Shown: positions 56,436-64,000 of the stretch, in pieces | Numbering within the stretch: position 1 is the first letter of the stretch | Layout of the letters: the number at the start of each line of letters is the position of its first letter | Assembly (NCBI GenBank): GCA_905250025.1 | Contig: CAJNOJ010000070.1 | Coordinates: forward strand, 335,186-399,185 | From: Adineta ricciae | Taxonomy: Eukaryota; Rotifera; Eurotatoria; Adinetida; Adinetidae | Length of the DNA stretch: 64,000 nucleotides | Direction: 5' to 3' | Program-made: the position numbers and the translations under genes | Notes under the pieces: model-generated | What the model was told of the DNA's origin: nothing | The model's input: the letters and a program-made list of their open reading frames with translations, nothing else | Database searches by the model: none

Positions 56436-58168
56436 TTATGATCGATGTGATAAATGCGTAGTCGATCCAAGACGACGTCCATATGCATTTCGTCCACATC
56501 CTTCGATAATCAAAGCAAATATCTATAATTCGTATGAAAAAACAGTGCTGATTATCATACTAAAATTCAAATAATTTACTTTATTCTTATTTTGTAAGAT
56601 GAAATACATTGTAATAACCAATACGATAAAGATAAGGAAATATGTTACAAGATTATTTGTCAAATCGTCATAATCACCGCCGTCATCATCGTGTAAACGA
56701 TGCGATCGGTGTCCTTGAATATGAAAAGAAATAACTTTTCGAAAAAAAAGTTTCGTTCAATCTTACGGAGTGAAATCTTTTTTCGATTTGCGTGTCTAAC
56801 AGACCTGATCTCATCGTATTTCGACCAAGCCTCGGCTTTCACTTCCATCGGACGTTTCCCTACGAAGAAAAAGTTTATTCGTGAAGGAATTTTATCTAGA
56901 TATCTATTAATACCGTCAATCCATTGGTGTTCACGGCGTCTGTTAGCATCTGGCGGATCCAAATCTATGGAAAAGGCTTGTTTGCGTAAATCTATTTAAG
57001 TGAAGTAGTTTTACTCGATTGTAGTTTGCTTTCTACAAACAAGATTATTTTGATGAACAAGTAAAAGAGAATTTATATCTACCTGCATTTTCTTTTCGAA
57101 TTAGGTTTACTGCAGGTATAATCAAAGAGAAATCGATGATGATTTCAAAGGAAATAAGAAATATATATGGCGTGAAATATTGTGATTAGTCTTACCTTGT
57201 TGCTGAAATGCTTTTCTCTTCTTCATCATCGTTTTCTGTTGAATATCAGCGAAATCGAGTAGGTTTTCTTCATAACGATCGAGAAAATGTTTTCCTAAGA
57301 GAAATCGTTTAGATTTATAAAGAAAAATCTTTTCGAGACATCGGTTTACTTAATCCAAAATTCTTTCTTGTTGTATCTGGAAAAGAAAGAATTGTTTCAA
57401 TTCGGAGAGAAAATTTCTGATAAATTTACTCGATCGAGATCGTTTGACGTCGGAACCGAATATCGAACGTCGTCGACCTTGTCTTACTGGAATAGTTTTA
57501 GGTACTTCTCGTGCAATCGATGAATTTCGCACTGTTTGACTAACGTATAATGAATATGTCGTTTCCTCAATTGTTGAAATTGATATCGAAGAATTTTGTA
57601 TTCGTATAATTGGTGTTGCTGCATTGGATTCTTGAATATGTCTGATACGAGGTGCAATTTTATAGAAGAATCGTGTTAACCGAAGTGTCGAATTTCCCGA
57701 TGTCAATTTTGGACATAATTGCACCCATGATGAACCAATCTGCGCTTTTTGCTTCTTGGTTAATTGTTCCCAGATCCATTTATTTGTATAGACTATTTTA
57801 TGCATCGAACAGATTTGTGAGGGTGTGTAGACAGGTGTGTATTTGACTGGCGCTGGACGCGTTGTGTTCGGTAATGTACAGGCAATTTCCAGTGCAATCG
57901 AAATCATTCGACATAGAATTGGAGTGAAATCCGTTGTGACAGATTCGGAACAATGTTTCGTTAGATCATGTATGAACATATTATATTCCTTTTCGGGCTT
58001 ATCAACAGATGTAACGAGATCGTGCAGATCACATACGATCTTTTTTTCTTTTAATACTCCGAGAACATCAACACCTATCTCATCGGTCACATCTCCTCTG
58101 ACAGAACCACAATAGAAAATTAAGCTTAAAATAACCGCTACGATAATCATGAGATCGAATCTAAACAT
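56436..58168 (-). CDS. type I membrane protein of unknown family, seven exons
   Basis: Seven exons (58168-57430, 57376-57350, 57294-57196, 57109-57083, 56991-56767, 56713-56580, 56522-56436) join in phase to 445 residues. A signal peptide (LMIIVAVILSLIFYCGSVRG) leads into an ectodomain with several cysteines and NxS/T sites. A basic, charged region follows (RKHFLDRYEENLLDFADIQQ). An Asp-rich stretch then precedes one transmembrane helix (LVTYFLIFIVLVITMYFILQ). The short cytosolic tail contains ALIIEGCGRNAYGRRLGS. Two exons are only 27 bp long. Each junction has GT-AG ends and consistent phase, and the helix appears only after splicing, which supports the model. I do not recognise the family; the conserved-looking tail suggests a binding site. 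Confidence 0.6.
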
Positions 58169-59148
58169 AAAAATCAATGTGAAACATACCGATACGTATT
58201 ACGACTCAGATAGAACGAAGAGAAGTAATGATCACATTCAGTCATTCAAGCGTAAATGGTCGTCGAAAGTATTGTTCACGCGTTGTATCGACAAATTAAT
58301 AGAGAAAAAACTTTACTTTGTAGGCACGTTTTAATCCTGATTGAACCGTTCTGTATACATATACAGTACCTCTCAAAATGAGTGTTTGGTATACAAGTGA
58401 AATATTCTTAATAATTTATTTCATTTAGACACTACCGTGGTTAATTTATTGACTCAATAATTTTTCCGAGTGTTCGATACGGTGCACTAAACTCACATGT
58501 TTCATGACGAGAAGAGCATTTTCGATTTGAAAAGATAGAGAGCATCTCCTTTTAGTGCATGATCACATAAGAAATCGAGAGATATGTTTGTTTATATTGT
58601 CACGATAATTGCATTAGTTCTAATTCTCTCGATAGATGACGCTAGAAGACATCTTGCACATAAAATAAAAACACGATTTTCAAAGATTGTCATTATCAAC
58701 CATTGAGGACCGTGTGGGACAAGTTGATATACACTAGGATCGAAATAAGCTGTCGAGCTATCTGTAATAAAATAATTATTTGGAAAAAACCAAGTTCACA
58801 TTTATAGAAGTCGGAAGACGAAGAAGAAGAAGAAGAAAAAAAAGTTGCTTTTTTACTTTCTTCGGAATACGAGAGAATATTGCAGTATGTTTTTGTTGAT
58901 GAGAATGATTCTACCTGGCAAAGCGAGAGGAAGGAAAGAGAAAGAAAACGTAGTCGACGAATTGCGTTTGTTTGTGGAGGAGCAGAATAGACGTCCTCGT
59001 GTTGTTTCGAAAGTTTGTAAAAGAAGTTTTCCTTTCATTAAATGGTTTCTCTTACTTTTGTTTTATGTGCCACTGAAAATTTCTGAATTCTAGATGGTTC
59101 CATTCGTTTGAAACAAATACCTAATTCATCATTGGGAGAAGTTTTCGC
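58169..59148. other. intergenic between divergent genes
   Basis: Almost 1 kb without a gene. It contains a purine-rich simple repeat (GAA units, about 58816-58842). The frame at 58845-59093 has no protein-like features and is rejected. Confidence 0.5.
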
Positions 59149-61710
59149 ATGTCGTCGTCTGATGCAGATCGTGATCATGTTTGCGATAATCCTGATTGTC
59201 CAATACGCAATAGAGATCATCAGGTTATGAGCCTGATATTAAGCTATACGGATAAAAAATATGATATAGCATTACATGCACATGTTCAGTCCCCACCATT
59301 CTTGACCGTCGCTCAAATTATAAAAGATGCGAGAGAATTTTTATTTCTTAATGACATGCCTCTGGAAGATATTCGTCTTGTTGGATTTCACTCTAAGACC
59401 GATTATACTACGGTAGGCGACAGTGACAAAAATGCAAGTCTAGAACAAATAGGTGTAACGAGCGGTTGCGTACTTGATTTTGAACCAACATCTAATGCAG
59501 TTCCACCAAAACAATGTGAGTTAACTATTGTTGGACCGGATCAGATGAAAACAGTTACTTATGAATGGTACAGAGCAACGACAAAGATAAGAGACCTCTT
59601 AGAACATATTATCGAACAGTTTTCGCTGCAATCGATTGATCGCAATCGAATTCATTTGTTCACAATTTTCCAGGAATTAAATTTAATTGACGGCATAAAT
59701 TTACGAATGAGCGAATTAGGTCTACATACTCGAATGAATATTCACGTTGAAATTATTCCACCGCTATCGTCAACTGAACTTCGAGACGATGCAGACGTCC
59801 GTGTTGAATGCAGTAATGAAGAAGAAGAATTTGTTTTAAACGTATCGAAGAGAAAAACGCTTGATAACTTAAAACAGAAGGTCCAACAACGTTGTAAAAA
59901 TCGAACACCACTTAATTTTACAATACGAAACGAAGCGAACGAGGAGATTTCATTGGTGGATAGTGACAGAACTTTGCAATCGATCGGTATTAAATCCGGT
60001 CATACGATCTACGCTACTTTTCGCCTGAAAAATCAACAATCGTCAGCGACTACTACAAACGAAGAACAACTATCCAGTCCATCGTCCGACGCTAATGTAA
60101 AAAACGATAAGATTACAGTTATTTGTCAATTGCCAACAGAAAATCCGGTGACTACTCAACTACCCATCAAAGACACTGTCGGTCGATTATTGAAATATAT
60201 TGACACTCTTATAGTTCACCGTCGGTTGGTGATATCCAAGATAAGTTCGGACAAGATTTCGATCAATCGTGACGAAAACCGATCTCGATGTTTTGTCGAC
60301 ATGGGGTTTCAACCAGGTGATGTTATCTACGTTTCGACAAAAGACAGAACACCTGTTCGTTCAACAATCGTAAGCGATCGCTCATCATCACCACCTGAAA
60401 TAGAAGAAAAGCCGAAGAGTCTGAAGAAATTACCTATAGGCCTAGACAATCTCGGTAATTCATGTTATATGAGTAGTGCATTTCAATGTCTTGCTCATAT
60501 TTCACCTTTAACAGACTTCTTTCTGAACAATATTGACCGTGCTCATCTTGCTAATAAGAATACTGATGACTTGAATCCGTTTGATGAGGTAGGATATGTA
60601 ATTGGCGCCTACGCTGATCTACTTTGGAATTTATGGCGATGTGATGAGGTGGATCATGGTGGTTATTCATTTAAACCTACTCGTATTAAAGGATGCATGG
60701 CAGACACACATCCACGTTATGGTAGACAAGATCAACAAGATGCTCAAGAGTTTATGAGCTGCTTTCTCGAGATTATTCATCAGGAAATCAAAAAATCGAA
60801 TAAAAACGAACGAGATACAATTATTAAGCAATTGTTCTTTGGTCAAATAACATCAATCATCACATGTATGAAGTGTCAAAAAGCCACATCAATCACACAA
60901 CCGATTAGTTTTTTATCAATTCCTCTCAATCGTCAAGAACGTACATTTTGGATTAAGTTTATTCCGATGCAAGGAGAAGACATGGAAACATATATTGATG
61001 TTTCTGTAAATGCTGAAGTTGGACATATTGTTGCGTTTTTTGCAGAGAAATTCAACGATCCACCGTTGTTCTTCCATATACTTGCTATGTTACCCGAGGG
61101 TGAGGTGGACCTTCGGACGCCACTCAGAGAAATCCTTACCGATGAACTCATATTTATGGAGCAAGAGCAGCGTACGAAAAATAAATTTCCACCGCCTTTG
61201 AACATACCAAAAAGAGCGCCCACACTGGAAAATTGTCTCGAAGATTTTCTTTCTCCCGAAATTTTAGAGGAAGAACGATCGTGTTCATATGAAAAATGTA
61301 GACAAAAAGCACAAGTGATAAAACAACTCAAATTCCATACGCTTCCGTCAGTATTAGTTATTCAATTTAAACGATTTTTACACGAAAATGGTTTACATCA
61401 GAAAATTCACACGCATATCAATTACCCAATAACTGGACTTGATCTTAATCGGTTTTTACCAACACCATCAGCAGATGCAATTTATGATTTAGTTGCAGTT
61501 TGTAATCACTCAGGAGGAGTTGCTGGCGGTCATTACACCGCATGTGCTCAACATTCATTCGGAAATAAGACAAACTGGTATAAATTCGATGATGCGTATG
61601 TGAATCGAATCAAACCTGACGATTATGATTTTGAAATTGTCACTCGTAAAGCATATCTTCTGTTTTATGTTAAACGAAGTTGTCTGCAAAGCCAATCAGC
61701 AACAGAATAA
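59149..61710 (+). CDS. ubiquitin-specific protease with N-terminal ubiquitin-like domains
   Basis: An 853-residue single-exon protein. The N-terminal 400 residues look like a row of ubiquitin-like domains (for example ELTIVGPDQMKTVTYEWYRA, ITVICQLPTENPVTTQL). The USP catalytic domain follows: Cys box LDNLGNSCYMSSAFQCL (Cys about 439), QDAQEFMSCFLEIIHQEIKK, zinc-ribbon cysteines (CMKCQKA, CSYEKCRQKA), LPSVLVIQFKRF, and the His box GGVAGGHYTACAQH (His about 795), then WYKFDDAYV. All triad residues are present, so it should remove ubiquitin from proteins. A start-proximal CDNPDC motif may bind zinc. UBLs before the catalytic core recall the USP4/USP15/USP47 branches, but the exact orthologue is unclear. 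No introns. Confidence 0.87.
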   Translation: MSSSDADRDHVCDNPDCPIRNRDHQVMSLILSYTDKKYDIALHAHVQSPPFLTVAQIIKDAREFLFLNDMPLEDIRLVGFHSKTDYTTVGDSDKNASLEQIGVTSGCVLDFEPTSNAVPPKQCELTIVGPDQMKTVTYEWYRATTKIRDLLEHIIEQFSLQSIDRNRIHLFTIFQELNLIDGINLRMSELGLHTRMNIHVEIIPPLSSTELRDDADVRVECSNEEEEFVLNVSKRKTLDNLKQKVQQRCKNRTPLNFTIRNEANEEISLVDSDRTLQSIGIKSGHTIYATFRLKNQQSSATTTNEEQLSSPSSDANVKNDKITVICQLPTENPVTTQLPIKDTVGRLLKYIDTLIVHRRLVISKISSDKISINRDENRSRCFVDMGFQPGDVIYVSTKDRTPVRSTIVSDRSSSPPEIEEKPKSLKKLPIGLDNLGNSCYMSSAFQCLAHISPLTDFFLNNIDRAHLANKNTDDLNPFDEVGYVIGAYADLLWNLWRCDEVDHGGYSFKPTRIKGCMADTHPRYGRQDQQDAQEFMSCFLEIIHQEIKKSNKNERDTIIKQLFFGQITSIITCMKCQKATSITQPISFLSIPLNRQERTFWIKFIPMQGEDMETYIDVSVNAEVGHIVAFFAEKFNDPPLFFHILAMLPEGEVDLRTPLREILTDELIFMEQEQRTKNKFPPPLNIPKRAPTLENCLEDFLSPEILEEERSCSYEKCRQKAQVIKQLKFHTLPSVLVIQFKRFLHENGLHQKIHTHINYPITGLDLNRFLPTPSADAIYDLVAVCNHSGGVAGGHYTACAQHSFGNKTNWYKFDDAYVNRIKPDDYDFEIVTRKAYLLFYVKRSCLQSQSATE

Positions 61711-61869
61711 GATGGAAGATTTCTTTTCGATTACATTCTATTCATAAAAATACTAGTTTTTTTTTCTCAGCTTTGTAAAAAGGATTGATTTATATTTCGA
61801 AATGTTTGTAAACGTCTTTCTTTTCTCTCTCCAAAAGAAAATAAGATTTTATTCAATCAATGACACTTT

Positions 61870-62459
61870 TCATTGTTGCATAACAATGGCATCAGCTTCG
61901 ATTTCAACACGCATATCTGAATGAACGAAACCACTAACTTGCACAAGTGTAGCAGGTACTCGAATACCATACGAATGAAATGTTTCCTTAAATGCTCGAC
62001 AAACTTCATCTTGATCGGCAATATCGATACTAAAGTAAATCGAATACGAGTCAAGTCTAAACAATTACTATAACTATCTATACACACATGAACATTCGCA
62101 CACGAACAACATCTGTTAATTGAGCACCGATCGTTGTTAATGCATGTTTGATGCGTTCAAAGATAACTACAGCTTGATTGTAAGTACTTGTAGGCTAATG
62201 TAAAACAACCGATATCTTAGAGAAACGATTGCATGATTGAACCTACGTGAAGAACTCCTTTTGTTACATCACTAGCTGTTGTACCAGCGATGATAACAAA
62301 GGGGCCACGCCTAACAGCACGTGTATGACCACAAATTTCTTCCCATGGATTATCGGTACGTAATTCAAAACGGCCAGGTAATGTTTCGACTACTGTTCCA
62401 GTTGGTAGATGATCAGATTTGATCTGTTCCACATCAATTGGAGCTTGTTTATCGGTCAT
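61870..62459 (-). CDS. RidA/YjgF/UK114-family protein
   Basis: Three exons (62459-62247, 62194-62088, 62029-61870) join in phase to 159 residues. The core has the family signs: FVIIAGTTASD near residue 55, YNQAVVIFERIKHALTTIGA, DVVRVRMF, ATLVQVSGFVHSDMRVEIEA at the C-terminus. RidA enzymes hydrolyse reactive enamines and imines made by PLP enzymes, in the cytosol or mitochondrion. The critical Arg of RidA is usually in an R-x-R-x-F position near DVVRVRM. The sequence is longer than RidA (about 130) at the N-terminus, as in the YjgF subgroup with an N-terminal extension. Introns are 52 and 58 bp. Confidence 0.85.
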
Positions 62460-62814
62460 AGTGCAATTTGCCTGTTGCAGGAGGAGAAGAGTATGATGAA
62501 TGAATCATATTTGACCTCCTTTCCATTTTTTTTCATATTGTCCTCTGCCCAAATGATAAGTATGTAACTTGTATATGGTAGTAGAACAGAGCGAAACAAT
62601 GAGATGTCGTTACTCGACGTATCCGTGGTTGATTCTCATCGAAAAATCAGTAATGAAACAAATCAAAGGATGAGTGTCTTCATTGTATATAGTTTCGAAG
62701 TAGTACATTACACGCCTGCTGTTATTTAAGCAAGGGATGATGAATAGAATACCTCGCGTGTTTTTTGTGTGAAACCACTACAGCTGTTCTATAAACCTCT
62801 CTTTTCATATATTT
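62460..62814. other. intergenic between divergent genes
   Basis: Promoters of the leftward RidA gene and the rightward sialidase-like gene. No other feature seen. Confidence 0.45.
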
Positions 62815-63945
62815 ATGAAATTTATTTTAAATAAAACCAAAAAAGAAATGGTCTTATTAGAATTAGTACTTCTCGGTGTCATACAATCAGCGACAGCAGC
62901 TATATTCGATGGTATCATTCATCGAGCATCCGATGGTACTTCTTATGCGTACCTTGCTCCGCCACTCAAAGGCAACCATGCTTCGTCTATTGAGAAACTC
63001 ACACCCTCGGACACTCTAGCTATCGCATGGTTTACCGGTGGTGAAGGAACACCCAATTGTTCCATTGCAGTCTCGCTTCTACAACGAGGATCTCAGCAAT
63101 TCACTCCCGGTGTCATTGTTAGCGAACGAGTCAATTATTCCAATCAAAATCCAGTCCTTTACTGGGACAGTCAAACACAAATACTCCATCTCTATCATTC
63201 TTCGCAATTGGGAAATGCAGGTGAAACGAATTCTGAACTTTGGCATGTTCAAAGTGCAGATCGAGGTGCAACCTGGTCCCAACCTGAATCGTTCTATACA
63301 GTAGCTGGCGCCTTTGATCGAAACCGTATCATACCAACATTCAACAATAATGGTCTCATTTTCCCATGTTATAACTCTTCACCAGACACGGACTATTCAT
63401 TTATACTTCGATCGTCGTCGCCATCGTCCGGATGGACTCGAATTGACATGACAGCAAGTGATGAACTCATTCAACCAACAATTGTTCGAATAAATAATTC
63501 TCCAAATCTACGCGCCTTCTATCGAGACGAAAACAATGTTGCTATCTACTATGCTGACAGTTTCGATGACGGTTTAACATGGTCTAAACCTTTACAAACA
63601 GTCTTGCCAAATAATAACGCCGGCATAGAAGCTTACGTATTAAAAAGCGGTGCAATCATCATGTCGTTTAACAACATCAACGGTACGAAACATCCACGAT
63701 CACCACTCACTGTAGCGCTTTCCTACGACAATGGAGTGACATGGCCGTACAAACGAGATGTTCAAGTTCATAATGACGACAATAGTACCATTGTTGGTGA
63801 ATATTCCTATCCGTCGATTTTACAAAGCGATTGGACTGAAAGTGATGATAATGATATTCACTTGGTATACACATATGAAAGACAAACAATCAAATATGTT
63901 CGATTGAATGAAAAATGGATTCGACAAGGACAAAATATGCTTTAG
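62815..63945 (+). CDS. secreted sialidase-like (BNR/Asp-box) protein
   Basis: A single-exon protein of 376 residues. The hydrophobic N-terminal segment (VLLELVLLGVIQSATAA) is a likely signal peptide. The body has the exo-alpha-sialidase beta-propeller layout, with Asp-boxes of the S-x-D-x-G-x-x-W form: SADRGATW, SFDDGLTW and SYDNGVTW. It matches the BNR-repeat sialidase-like family (Sialidase_2), in which many members hydrolyse sialic acid or other sugars from glycans. The FRIP-type arginine motif is not obvious, so activity is uncertain. Several NxS/T sites fit secretion. No introns, and the family is mostly bacterial, so horizontal acquisition is possible. Confidence 0.74.
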   Translation: MKFILNKTKKEMVLLELVLLGVIQSATAAIFDGIIHRASDGTSYAYLAPPLKGNHASSIEKLTPSDTLAIAWFTGGEGTPNCSIAVSLLQRGSQQFTPGVIVSERVNYSNQNPVLYWDSQTQILHLYHSSQLGNAGETNSELWHVQSADRGATWSQPESFYTVAGAFDRNRIIPTFNNNGLIFPCYNSSPDTDYSFILRSSSPSSGWTRIDMTASDELIQPTIVRINNSPNLRAFYRDENNVAIYYADSFDDGLTWSKPLQTVLPNNNAGIEAYVLKSGAIIMSFNNINGTKHPRSPLTVALSYDNGVTWPYKRDVQVHNDDNSTIVGEYSYPSILQSDWTESDDNDIHLVYTYERQTIKYVRLNEKWIRQGQNML

Positions 63946-64000
63946 AATCTTTTTTTTTCTTTCTAGTATGGATAGTATTAGTAAAGAGAAACTGTGTTGG

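Noticed and set aside
56436-56522. Possible selenocysteine-type tail (Cys-Gly motif) in the membrane protein
   Set aside because: The codon is an ordinary TGT and no in-frame TGA occurs; the resemblance to selenoprotein tails is superficial.
58816-58842. Possible functional GAA repeat
   Set aside because: Just a short purine-rich simple repeat with no sign of function.
58845-59093. ORF upstream of the ubiquitin-specific protease
   Set aside because: No continuity with the protease frame, and no recognisable domain; a complete N-terminus already starts at 59149.
60933-61331. Minus-strand ORF inside the ubiquitin-specific protease
   Set aside because: Shadow of the catalytic domain; no introns or motifs.

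Overview
The window looks like nuclear DNA of a bdelloid rotifer (Adineta or Rotaria type). This is an inference. The sequence is AT-rich and gene-dense, with very short GT-AG introns (mostly about 45-60 bp). The gene families fit: supplementary nuclear receptors, an ADP-ribosyltransferase fused to TPRs, secreted NHL-repeat proteins, small rhodopsin-like receptors, cysteine-flanked trypsin chains, and several single-exon genes with a bacterial look. No rRNA, CRISPR array or intact transposon was seen. All exon models were made by hand from splice sites and reading phase; where I give a length, the joined exons keep one open frame.

Layout. 1-4.7 kb: a FUSC-type membrane transporter cut by the left edge, then a broken NHL-repeat gene and a receptor scrap. 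4.7-19.6 kb: a secreted beta-helix protein, two nuclear receptors, a secreted glycoside-hydrolase-like protein, a 7TM receptor, two tandem endonuclease/exonuclease/phosphatase (EEP) paralogues and a secreted DOPA-dioxygenase-family protein. 20.5-28.1 kb: a seven-exon E2-like (UBC) protein with a large C-terminal extension, a Golgin A7/ERF4-like membrane protein, a 69-residue four-exon gene, a third nuclear receptor and a nuclear-receptor pseudogene. 28.4-43.9 kb: a zinc/coiled-coil protein, a SOCS-box protein, the PIBF1/CEP90 orthologue with another gene nested in its first intron, a tetraspanin, an NHL-repeat protein, a RING/TRAF-type protein, a large VWA protein and a protein sharing a domain with the ART-TPR gene. 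44.6-56.3 kb: a receptor relic, a UBL plus PARP-like protein, a three-domain trypsin chain, a bacterial-type EEP hydrolase, a cathepsin L, the ART-TPR gene and an intron-containing tRNA-Tyr. 56.4-64 kb: a type I membrane protein, a ubiquitin-specific protease, a RidA-family protein and a sialidase-like secreted protein.

There is no operon-like organisation. Several genes share one theme without evidence of linkage: ubiquitin signalling (E2-like, SOCS box, RING, USP, UBL-PARP) and secreted hydrolysis (trypsin chain, cathepsin L, sialidase, glycoside hydrolase, beta-helix). The most unusual items are the trypsin chain, where only the central domain keeps a catalytic triad; the E2-like protein with a displaced cysteine; the nested gene in PIBF1; and the domain shared by the ART-TPR protein and the 43.1 kb gene.
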